Part shown: in pieces, positions 55,191-64,000 of the stretch
Layout of the letters: each line of letters begins with the position of its first letter
Position numbering within the stretch: the stretch's first letter is position 1
NCBI GenBank assembly: GCA_964059195.1
Contig: CAXKWD010000005.1
Coordinates: forward strand, 92,207,882-92,271,881
Source of the DNA: Ectobius pallidus
Lineage: Eukaryota; Arthropoda; Insecta; Blattodea; Ectobiidae
Direction: 5' to 3'
DNA: 64,000 nt
Translations under genes and position numbers: made by a program
Notes under the pieces: generated by a model
Databases searched by the model: none
Seen by the model: the letters and a program-made list of their open reading frames with translations, nothing else
Told to the model about the DNA's origin: nothing

Positions 55191-56370
55191 CTATTTACAG
55201 TTCAGATTTTAAAATTCTTCTGCTATATCGGTAAAATCCACTTAATAATCAAATTATTATTTTTGCAGCTTCTGTAATGGGCTTAATCATCAGTTTATAA
55301 TACTGCTAAAAAAATAATAAGATCGCAATCCAGTAAACTATGCCTGGAGTAAGCTACAGACCAAATCAGAACTGCAAAACGCTCGAAACACAGAATCAGT
55401 GCATGTGTCCGGTAAATTGCTGCCGAAAGTATGCCAGCATATCTTACCTTAAACAAATGAAGAAATTCTACACTATAAGAAAGCAGCTGTTGAGACCACT
55501 GTTAGGGATGGAAAATACATCAAATTCTATGATATTAACTTTGAACTCTTAGCAGCTCAGCCATTTCATAAAATATGGGAATTTCTCCCTCAAAGAGAGA
55601 TGTTATAAAACTATTGTAATTGGGTGGTCAAATATAAATTTAAAACCTCAAATTCACTGAATATTAAGGAATTAAGTGTATTTGAAGTTGTTTCATGTGT
55701 AAAATCTGTTGATTTACTTATTTATTGCGTTGAGTTACTTTTTTTTGCCATTTTTACCATGATTTTAACACTCTTTAATACCAGGTAATCAAGAGTAATC
55801 AGCTATGTCTATTTTTATTTGAGAAAATATACATCTTAAGGTACAATTTGGTATAAGATTAACTTCAAAAAGTATGTGTGGTTAATTACTATGTAAAATA
55901 ACAGTGACTTTTTGTCCCACCCGTAATGTTGATAGTTTTATTAATTTATTATTGATGAGTTAAATAATGTTCTGACAATCTGGAAAGAGTTTATAATTTG
56001 TATTACAACCCTTATATCTTCAATAATCCTAACAGTAATAGCAGAACATCAAATGAACTGTTTTTGTGTATCATTAAAATCATTTCCCAAATTATGTCCA
56101 CCCGTAATAGATTTTGAAAAACAAATTAAAAATATTTGAAATAAATTTTAAATAATATTCTCCGTGTAGTATGGAGGAGAAAGCATAGTAAATTTCACAG
56201 AATGAGCAGAAGAGTTCTAGTTCATTATTTATGATATGTAATGAACAAAAATACTTGTCAAAATATGCTAGAATGTCCCACCCTTAATTATGAATTGGCT
56301 GAGCTGCCATTACTACCTGATGTATGAATGTTGCCACCCAAGAAATTAGAACCCATATGGGTTAGACTAT

Positions 56371-56459
56371 GTAGTCACGTACACACAGGGCCAACGAAGG
56401 CCAACAAAACGGTTGGTTGTCATTCGTTGATTTTTGTTGGCCCTGTGTGTACGTGGCTT
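56371..56459. repeat. Very short palindromic element (about 90 bp)
   Basis: CACGTACACACAGGGCCAAC and its inverted copy GTTGGCCCTGTGTGTACGTG enclose only about 45 bases that also contain a GTTGGTTG / CCAACAAAAC pairing. It would fold into a near-perfect hairpin. Confidence 0.8.
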
Positions 56460-56921
56460 GATTCATACTTCAATCAGCTTTGCCATTTTACTGTGTGGTA
56501 GATGTTTTGAAGTTTCAGTAACGAATGACATAACATAAATATATATTACTGCAAAAGTCTTTATTGTAAAAATGCATTTGAAAAAGATCATTGCGGAGAA
56601 GTATGTAGAAAGTGTGTAAGATTACATCCTGGTATTGCAGTCTCAGACAGAAGTATTGTAGGCTACATAGACTTGTAAATAAGTTTAAGGAAACAAGTTC
56701 TGTGTTGAATAAAATAAAGAAAGAAAACATCCATGCGTGCCTACTGAAGAGAAAATCAATAAAATAGGAATGATATTAGAACATCAGAATCAAAGAGGTG
56801 CATTGTACTTCTACAAAGACATGCCATTTCAAATCATGCAAACCAGATGCTAGTGCTCAAAGTACTGAGTGTACCTCATCATTTCCCCTTTATGGGAAAA
56901 GCTCAACACATGACCAAGAAT

Positions 56922-57661
56922 CATAGGCACCGACTTGTTAAAGATTTTGGAGGGTCAGGATTGCACAATAAAATATTATACTAGAGTAAATGGTATTACT
57001 GATGTTAGTACACTACAGATGCTTTTAATTGCTTGAAAATTAAATAAATAAACAAATTAAATATTTGATTCATTTAAAGTTTGAAGTAAAAAATAATGTT
57101 AAGTCTGTTGAGTCTTGCCTTACTGTTTTCCTTAGTTGCCATACTGCTCTACGAGTATTGTTAAAGTGTCAGGTTTATTTATGTTTATCGCCAGTGATTG
57201 CAGTGATTAGTGATAAAATATGTCGCAAACTGGAGTGAAAATAACAAGTAAAGATTAAACACTTTCGGATTTCTGATCAAGTTTTGTGTGTTGCTTTCGG
57301 CTATTCACGCAGGCACGACATAAAGCTCAGCTGAGGGAGGAACCAGCAACACAGCACACAGCTGGCGATAGTTGTCAGAATGGACTTGTTTCTTTAAATG
57401 TAACAAGACAGTTGATTTTATATTATTTTTAAAATACGGTAACGGTCACATTCACATTTGTATCGTTCTTTCGTAACAAGTTAGGAATAATAATTAAATA
57501 ATTAACATTAATAATTACTGATTTTTCTAAATATCTTGGAATTTACTGGGGGGGGGGGGGTCAGGCCCCTTCAGAAATTTTTTTGGGGGAGCGATGCCCC
57601 TGACAATGTAACTTGGGGTGGGGGGAGAAAGTGCCTTGCCCCCCCTAAGTCGGCGCCTATG
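56922..57661. mobile_element. Non-autonomous DNA element (740 bp), perfect 8-bp target duplication
   Basis: Left CATAGGCACCGACTT, right (inverted) AAGTCGGCGCCTATG; flanks CCAAGAAT at 56914-56921 and 57662-57669 are identical. Its right end includes a poly-G tract (about 57549-57560) and GGGGGAGCGATGCCCCTGAC-type sequence. An 8-bp duplication fits hAT, P or Merlin; no coding remains. Confidence 0.9.
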
Positions 57662-57689
57662 CCAAGAATGAGATTTCCATTTCCGGGCT

Positions 57690-57855
57690 ATATGGCCATG
57701 GTCTGTCCATTGTTACTGCTCATGTTTTGCCACAAATTACATGTGGCATCTTCAGAGCTGGCTACAACTTGCCAGCAGTTCGCAGCCAACCACCCAGCTG
57801 TAACCAGCTCTGAAGATGCCAGACGTAGTTTGTGGCAAAACATTAGCAGTAACAA
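57690..57855. repeat. Inverted pair of CTGAAGATG cassettes
   Basis: The + strand has AGCTCTGAAGATGCCAGACG ... TGGCAAAACATTAGC (about 57796-57846) and its inverted copy GCTCATGTTTTGCCACAAAT ... TGGCATCTTCAGAGC at about 57717-57762. Each has CTGAAGA, a GCCA/TGGC stem and (A)AAAC, resembling a decayed hammerhead core (GAAAC changed to AAAAC). Confidence 0.65.
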
Positions 57856-58820
57856 CAGACAGACCACGCAGCCATATAGCCCGGAAATGGAAATCTCATT
57901 GAACGCTGGCCATGAAAGCCTTAGTAGTTATACAATCAGGACGACTGCAACAGATTGTGTTAGGACATATACCAGGAATTACTTGAATTACCCTGACATT
58001 GGAAGACTGTAATTACTGGTAGTTGTGAGAAATAGCCCACGTATATAGTTGTTTAAGGAAATGAGTGCATGGTAATTGAAATGCTTCGTTGGAGAACTGC
58101 CACTGTACATGTTTCACATCTTGTCACTAAAACAAGCTAGCTCTTCAGCACTAATTGATTGAATTTCAGATCTTAGCTGTCTGTAAATTCATGTTAATCC
58201 AATATACCTGTATGTTTTAATGCTCCCTCTCAATAAATACTACATGGGGTGGAAGCCGTAAATGTATATTTATGATTCTGTTCCATGTTTATGATGTTTT
58301 TTAGCCAGAGGTTCATGCACTGTGCACACTGACTGAAGCTTGTTAGAAATGTACAGAAATCATTCAACACTCAGTTCATCAAAAAATGCCCAGATCTCGT
58401 TTCTATACTCTGTGTAACTGTAGCTTTTCTCTAAATTTGTGTCTTGCTTTTTAATTTTAATTTTATTTTAGCTTGATTTATTTAGAATTCATATCATGAT
58501 TTAGATTCTGTAGATATACCAATACACACCATGCTGTATATCTTCAAGTGTAGCATACACAACAGAAATTTGAACATGGTAGGGTACGGGTCCAGAGGGA
58601 AGAAAGAGAGAGAAGAAGGTCGCTATACCTTTAAGGCAAAACTACAAATGTATGTCTATTAACTGGAGCTGTCATCCTGCTAATCTTCCAGGAACTGTAA
58701 TGGCCAGCAAGCTCGGAGATACATGGCTAGTACTTTAGGCAGTGTAACTGTTGATACCTTATTCTGTTGTAGATGTGTTATGGGTCTGTAAATGTTAATT
58801 AATGTGTGTGTATGTATTTA

Positions 58821-59571
58821 TGAGGGCTATTCAGAAAGTAAGGAACGTTTCCACCTGATGCCGCCAGGCGCGTGCCAATAGCGTATACATTGGTGTGCTC
58901 GTACTCGGCACCTCAGTCAGCGTCCAGCTGTGACAATGGGAACATCTCTGCGCTGCCCCTTTTTTTATATTCAAATTTGAAATGTGTGCTGCAATCCAAA
59001 ATCCCGCCAGTTGTGAGGTGCGGTCTGTGATTCGTTTTTTGTTGGCAAAAAACTTAAAACCAATAGAAATTCATCGGGAACTGTGTGAAGTGTACGGGAA
59101 CGATGTAATGAGTGAAAGTTCTGTCAGGAAGTGGTGTATTCAGTTTAAAAATGGGCGAACAAACGTTCATGATGAAGAGAAGAGTGGACGTCCGAGCATT
59201 GTGACTGACGATCTGGTCGCCAAAGTTGACGAAAAGATTCGTGAAAACCGCCGTTTCACAATAACTGAGCTTTCTCTATGTTTCCCACAAGTTTCACGGA
59301 CTTTATTTTTTGAAATTGTTTCACAGAAGCTTCACGACGATGAGGAGTTCCAGGTACGCGTCACTGAGTGGCTGAGATCACAGGCGGCAGAATTCTATGA
59401 CACAGGAATTTCAAAGCTTGTCCACCGCTATGATAAGTGCCTGAATTTGTATGGTGATTATGTTGAAAAGTAGTATTTTAGTCCCTCTTTCGCATGTAAA
59501 TAATAAAATGTTTTTCTTGTACTTGGTTTTTTTTAATTCCAAAACGTTCCTTACTTTCTGAATAACCCTCG
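58821..59571 (+). mobile_element. Mariner deletion derivative with intact ends, TA target duplication
   Basis: Left TGAGGGCTATTCAGAAAGTA then AGGAACGTTT; right (inverted) AAACGTTCCTTACTTTCTGA then ATAACCCTCG. TA flanks both sides (58819-58820 and 59572-59573). It has a frame that retains the N- and C-termini of transposase but not the middle. Confidence 0.9.
58982..59473 (+). CDS. Internally deleted mariner transposase (HTH_48-type N-terminus)
   Basis: A 163-codon frame. Residues about 10-65 (VIRFLLAKNLKPIEIHRELC, ESSVRKWCIQFKNGRTNVHD and EKSGRPSIV) form the mariner helix-turn-helix DNA-binding domain, and ITELSLCFPQVSRTLFFEIV is the second one. At about residue 110 it passes directly to RVTEWLRSQAAEFYDTGISK then LVHRYDKCLNLYGDYVEK, the normal C-terminus. 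The DDE/D catalytic core is absent. The fusion stays in frame with a proper stop. Such a protein could bind transposon ends without cutting, but expression is unknown. Confidence 0.85.
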   Translation: MCAAIQNPASCEVRSVIRFLLAKNLKPIEIHRELCEVYGNDVMSESSVRKWCIQFKNGRTNVHDEEKSGRPSIVTDDLVAKVDEKIRENRRFTITELSLCFPQVSRTLFFEIVSQKLHDDEEFQVRVTEWLRSQAAEFYDTGISKLVHRYDKCLNLYGDYVEK

Positions 59572-60380
59572 TATATGTATATATAAAACTTATTTTTCAT
59601 AATATTGATGTAGGTTAAAATAGTGACAGCGAATCATGGCAAGTAAATAAACAATTGCCTTTGTGCATTTGAGGAGATCTGAAAAAATGGCTAAATTGGC
59701 TGGCAATGGGTTCTGACCCACAGTTTTCAGAAAAGAACGTCTAAGATGCATCAATCTCGGCCACCTTGCTCAGTAAATGATTTTCTTGTTTTTGAGCATA
59801 ATTATACAACACTGTTAAACACTTATAGTAAACACAAATCAACTCTGAACATACGATAAGCCAATAGAATGTCACGCAACTTGCACTGTTGCAAGTTCAC
59901 GACTCGCGACTCTGCAAACGTTCTCTGTCTAACAAAGAAAGAGAGAGAGAGCGTGAACACGCGTGCTTACTCACTGCTGCTCTGCGTCAAACATTCACAC
60001 ATTATTTTAACGTATTTCGTTTTTGAAAAATCGCGAACAAAAGTAGCTTGAAATTTTGAAACCTATTACACGTAAGATACAACATAAATTATCTTAAAAG
60101 AAAGTGAAGAAAGGCTTACCTTATTGAGCTGTAGAAATAGGCCTACAAAGGGTCAAATAAAACTTCTTCGTCTTCGTCCTCTTCACTTCCTTCACCACTC
60201 GTGTCACTATCTGTTTCACTGTCCCTAAGATTTATAATTATACTTTCAACAGTGTCATCCCTGTGTATTACTTCGTGGCCCATTTCTAACGCTATCTGAT
60301 CCAGTTCATATATTTTTTTTCGTGAGTTTTATAAGGGGCAACACGGGCTAGGAATTCTGATATAGTTTCTGTGGGACTGT

Positions 60381-62866
60381 GGGTGGCGTGCACCATCCAG
60401 GAGTAAATCTTACTAAAGTAGTAAATTTAAGACGGAGACCTGGAGTATACAAGAACCAGTACATCTGTCTCACTCTTAAGTCATACTAATGTATGTGCTA
60501 GAGTGAGACAGACAAACCGGTTTTTGTTACATAAGGTTCCCTTCCTAAATTTACTACTTTAGTGCTACTCTTTTAGTAACTTACTCTTTTAGTTGGTGTT
60601 GGAGAGCTCAATTGATAGTTACTTCTTTAGTTGTTACTAAAGTAGTAAGCGAGTTTTACTAAAGAAGTAGTCGAATTCTGCGCAGAACAGAGCAGAAACG
60701 TTAGTGCAGCGCAGCAGAACACGTGCATTTCAATTGCCAGTATTATTCAAGTGCCAGATAATGAAAAGGAAAGGTTCGCTGAAACAATGAATATGAATTT
60801 GGGTTGTTCCAAATATTACTAATGACAATCTTCATGTTTTAAAATAGGTCTAATAGTAATGTTTTATTCATTACTAATTTTAATTCCTTCAATTGAGTAT
60901 TTTCAGTTTAGTAGCCTACGTATGGGTACTGTGATTACAATTTTTGTGCAACCTATTTCTGTATTATAATGCAAACAATTGGAATTTCCAGTTGATTTTC
61001 ATAATTGATTCACTGTCAATATTATAATTATTTCTCTCATAATAATAATAAAGTTCTAAAATATATTAAAATATTTATACTTCCTAAAGTTACATATTCT
61101 TCCCCAAAAACAATAAATCAATTATTCTATAATAGTTGTTTATCATAAATCTCACTATAATGAATTATGAATATTAATAAGAAGTATTACACAAAATCAT
61201 GAAAAAGGGAGGATAAAAAGGATAACAAAACTAATAAGGGGCATTATGTTTCTGTCCTTTTTCAAATGCACAGAACATTTACTTAAAAAATATTACCTTA
61301 AAAAAATAATAATATTACAACTGAGAAATGTAATATTTAAACAAAAAATGGCGGTACAATATTTCGGAAGCTATGAACTCCAATAATAATTATGTAGATG
61401 GTTGTGTGTTTAAAAATAATTTCAGTGACTACTTCTCTAGATCCTGTGCAGCTTCAACCTCCGGGTCCCTCCTTAAAATTTTCTTTCGGCACTCATGTTG
61501 GCATTTTTTTTCTATATAGTTTATAATGCTTCTCACTTTCCTGTCCACAGGGTTAATTAAATAGTTAGCAGCATACTATAGACCTGCAGCATCTGTTATA
61601 GTTTATTCCCAAACATGAAAGTCTCGTCTCACTCCACCATTCGAGACTTGGGGAGTCTTTAAGGAATGGTTTTACAATGTGTCCCCTTCTCAATGTACGC
61701 TAATCCCAGAGTCAGTCAAATTTTCTTCCGATGTGGCCTGTTTGGACATTTTTACACCTGGGTTAGAAAAAAGGACATATTATTCATTAACACTGCGGGT
61801 GCAACTATTGAACTTTTAGCTCTTATAATTATTATTATAATCTGGCATTCGCAATGTTGTGCTTTAAGTTAAGCTATAGAAGTGTAATGTAATAAAATTA
61901 ATTTACAATAATTACATTAAATCGTTTAACAATGAGAATCACCTATTGTTCAGTAATTCTATGGTTAAGTAGCAGGGGGAAGTGTTTTCTGGGTAGCTCC
62001 AAGAACGGAGGCTTTCATTTATTGGAATGTACTATACCTCGCCGATATCTGTATCCATATGATTAGCTTGAAATACATCGTCGTTTTCTGACCCAAAGTT
62101 AGGGAGAACTGCAACATCTAAAGGCCGATCCAGCTACGAAGATATTTAAGAGCACATGAGCTCCTTGTACCGTGCAATGCAAACGTCCCTTCCACTCACT
62201 CTTCCCCTCACCTTTGGTGGACGTCTTCCTAGTTGGATCGCTCTCCGCAATGATATTTCCACATTTGACTGGCTGAAATCACATGGATGTAGCGAGAATC
62301 TGACATCGTTTCTTCCAAACGCCAAAATTTCATGTAAGGATTTATGAGCTTAATTATTTACGTTATTAAATGCCCTACTAGGTATGGTTCGCTTAATATT
62401 TATTAAATCACCTGCCACAACTCTCATTTTTGGTATACAACCTTCTTCATCTCAATAACTTATCCTCAGTTTGAACTATGTAATCCATTTAATGTGATAT
62501 GTAACTCATAACTCACGCAAATGTCACAGAACACACTTACTCCACAACTTTACTCCACCCCCTGAGTAGGAGTAAATATTGGCCTTATTTACTCCACAAC
62601 TTACTACGTTAGTAACGTACTCCGTGTTGATGCTCTCCACCACTTGTGGAGTAAGTTCATTTACTCTGGGAGTAAATAAAATTTTTACTTCTTTAGTACA
62701 TTCCTCTATGTTGAAAGCCGCCGAGTTTAGTTTACTCCTGGTTGGTGCACGCCGTCCTTACTAAAAGAGTACGGTTACTAAAAGAGTAGCTTACTAAAGT
62801 AGTTAGAACTAAAGAAGTAAGGCTTACTAAAAGAGTAAATGGCATGAGTTTGGTGCACGCCACCCT
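60381..62866. mobile_element. Harbinger-like element (2.49 kb) with subterminal palindrome arrays, 3-bp target duplication
   Basis: Inverted ends GGGTGGCGTGCACCA (60381-60395) and its complement ending at 62866 are flanked by TGT on each side. Removing the insert and one TGT restores the reading frame of the interrupted transposase. Near both ends there are many copies of ACTAAARNAGT and its complement. A 3-bp duplication and GGG ends suggest PIF/Harbinger. Confidence 0.8.
61438..61560 (-). pseudogene. Short coding remnant inside the Harbinger-like element
   Basis: A minus-strand frame of about 40 codons reads NPVDRKVRSIINYIEKKCQH then ECRKKILRRDPEVEAAQDLE and a stop. It is rich in charged residues, like the end of a Myb/SANT-type accessory protein of Harbinger elements, but the fragment is too short to be sure. 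Confidence 0.3.
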
Positions 62867-62902
62867 GTATGTTATGTTGTGTTCTTGAAGCCATTCCTGA
62901 AT

Positions 62903-62928
62903 CTCTCTCTCTCTCTCTCTCTCTCTTA
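62903..62928. repeat. (CT)n microsatellite
   Basis: About 13 CT units lie within the coding remnant of the IS630-type transposase, reading as alternating Arg-Glu on the minus strand. Confidence 0.9.
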
Positions 62929-63707
62929 CGTGAATTTGTTGTGGGTAACTTATTTAATAGCCTAGAATGATAGCTGGCGTTATCCATAATTATTATCGAA
63001 CTCGCGTCCAGATAAAAAAAGAAATATGTTCGTGAACCATTCTTTGAACCTGTCCGAAGACATTTCTGTATGATAATCGGTGTTTTTACTTTTAGGATTG
63101 GAGCGAAATACCCATTTACTTTCTGGTATAAACCCTGTTTTAGCTGAGCCTGCATGGCATATTATAAGCATACTACCTTTTCCTATTGGTACTTTAAGGC
63201 CGCCTCTTCCAGTCGGATCTTGCCATATGTCCCTCCTGGAGTGATTCTGGTTGACCCATGTTTCATCAAGATAAAATATGGGCCTCGTATCTCCCATCCC
63301 CCTAAGATTGTGAATTGTACGCAGGAATTTTTGTCTGGCTGCAACAATGTCGTCCCTTTCCAGTAGAAATTTCCGGCCATCATTGGTTCTCCTGTACTTA
63401 AATTCTAGGGATTTCAAAATCATATACATGGAGGAGACAGAACCTTTATATTTTTTTTTTCTTTCGCATTAAAGAAACTAATTTTTTAGCTGTGGGATAT
63501 TCCCCCGTATCGTACAATTCAAATATTGTCCGGCGTAAAATACACTTTTGAAAACCGTCAAGATTTGGTTTGCGCTTTTTAACTGTGCGATGGTTTCCAG
63601 CAGATCTAAAACTGAGCCCACCCCCTACTTCAGTTGATTGTTTTCCCTCCTTAATAATATTAGTCACAGATTGTTCACTAATTTGGCAAGCTTTAGCAGT
63701 TAATTCC

Positions 63708-63856
63708 GGTCATGAAAATCACCATTAACGGCCGTGGGTGTCGGCATGCTGACCACATGCCCCCAATCCTGCCATCTACCTGTGGTAGATGACGCAGCGG
63801 TCGGGTGGGAGGCCAAGTCTCTTCAGGGATGTAGCGCCATGGAGTTTATTTTTTTC
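63708..63856 (+). mobile_element. 3' tail of a non-LTR retroelement, 13-bp target duplication
   Basis: The insert begins GGTCATGAAAATCACCATTA, has GGCCGTGGGTGTCGGCATGC and CTTCAGGGATGTAGCGCCAT, and ends in a T-rich tail. It is flanked by AGCAGTTAATTCC (63695-63707) and AGCAGTCAATTCC (63857-63869), one mismatch. The sequence looks like the RTE/BovB-type 3' tails I know from insects, though I cannot confirm the family. It interrupts the 5' end of the transposase pseudogene. Confidence 0.7.
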
Positions 63857-64000
63857 AGCAGTCAATTCCTTACAAAATTCGTATCATTATGCACTTCGTC
63901 GTCCGAAATAGTCTTTTAAAAAACTAAAAACACTGAAAACCATAGCTCTCGCCTGCTTACGCAAAACTTTGTGGGTATAAATTGTTTCACCACTCGTACT

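Larger units (their letters stand above)
60143..63930 (-). pseudogene. IS630/Tc1-type transposase gene, split by two later insertions
   Basis: Minus strand, in order: ELTAKACQISEQSVTNIIKE helix-turn-helix (about 63650-63705), LDGFQKCILRRTIFELYDTG, a frameshift at a poly-T run near 63455-63470, SLEFKYRRTNDGRKFLLERD, PIFYLDETWVNQNHSRRDIW (first Asp), another frameshift near 63000-63030, then IIMDNASYHSRLLNKL (second Asp). An expanded GA microsatellite (about 62903-62928) follows, then IQEWLQEHNITY and a break at 62866 by the Harbinger-like element. The frame resumes at 60380 as SPTETISEFLARVAPYKTH, IYELDQIALEMGHEVI, and an acidic tail ending before TAG at 60143. The LPPYHC...NPIE block with the third acidic residue is missing. 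The gene is dead. Confidence 0.8.
52684..64000 (+). other. Osbp intron 1 (at least 11.3 kb), repeat-rich
   Basis: Begins GTGAGT and no acceptor with a plausible OSBP continuation (PH-domain residues such as RGTINL) is visible before 64000. It holds the hAT, mariner, Harbinger-like, IS630-like and R2-family repeats listed separately. Long parts (53450-54320, 55200-56370, 56460-56910 and 58030-58815) hold nothing I can identify. Confidence 0.8.

Noticed and set aside
57536..58012. 158-residue + frame starting in a poly-G region
   Set aside because: It spans the end of a MITE, its target duplication and the mirror-image cassette; composite of repeats, not a gene.
1..64000. CRISPR arrays, rRNA genes, bacterial operons or viral genes
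   Set aside because: No regularly spaced repeats with unique spacers, no rRNA-like blocks and no viral structural genes were seen; the only RT genes belong to LINE and Penelope-like elements.

Overview
This is a eukaryotic, intron-rich, AT-rich and heavily transposon-loaded stretch, most likely from an arthropod with a large genome. The evidence is split genes with introns of several kb, mariner-type transposases with a DUF4817-like N-terminus, hAT, piggyBac-like and Tigger-like elements, a Penelope-like retroelement and R2-like LINE pieces. A hemimetabolous insect such as a cockroach or termite would fit, but this is inference from repeat style, not proof. No bacterial operon, rRNA, CRISPR array or viral gene is visible.

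Host genes, all on the + strand. (1) Three phase-0 candidate exons of unknown identity lie at 2914-3033, 7894-7950 and 11592-11792. (2) The C-terminal part of a mitochondrial fission regulator (MTFR1/MTFR2/MTFR1L family) lies in exons 25813-26226 (coiled coil and polyproline), 32850-32998 (conserved SLEMLRSVKLRS block) and 35919-36027 (last exon with stop). The three upstream exons could be the 5' part of the same transcript, since every junction is phase 0, but I could not match them to the family. (3) Exon 1 of oxysterol-binding protein (Osbp) is at 52556-52683. It carries the start of the PH domain and is followed by an intron that runs to the end of the window.

Everything else is intron or intergenic DNA filled with repeats. 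Several insertions could be delimited to the base by target-site duplications. These are two hAT transposons with broken transposase genes (4731-6986 and 8541-10792), six short hAT-like elements, a 740-bp element with an 8-bp duplication that could be hAT, P or Merlin (56922-57661), a piggyBac-like element with TTAA ends (21443-22574), mariner and Tc1 derivatives, Tigger-like MITEs, and a Harbinger-like element (60381-62866) sitting inside a broken IS630/Tc1-type transposase gene. A Penelope-like element with an open RT plus GIY-YIG reading frame (46602-48736) is inserted inside an older, oppositely oriented LINE. Downstream lies an R2-like LINE fragment with an internal deletion.

The most unusual signal is a set of dispersed short cassettes shaped like minimal hammerhead ribozymes (CTGARGATG, stem, GAAACGTACGTC). 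At five places the cassette sits between long inverted arms (13969-14138, 20795-21082, 32097-32494, 39740-39903, 41474-41615). At 32 kb the loop between the arms also holds a copy of a 190-bp segment found 1.1 kb upstream. Together with the Penelope element this suggests a non-autonomous, ribozyme-bearing foldback family.
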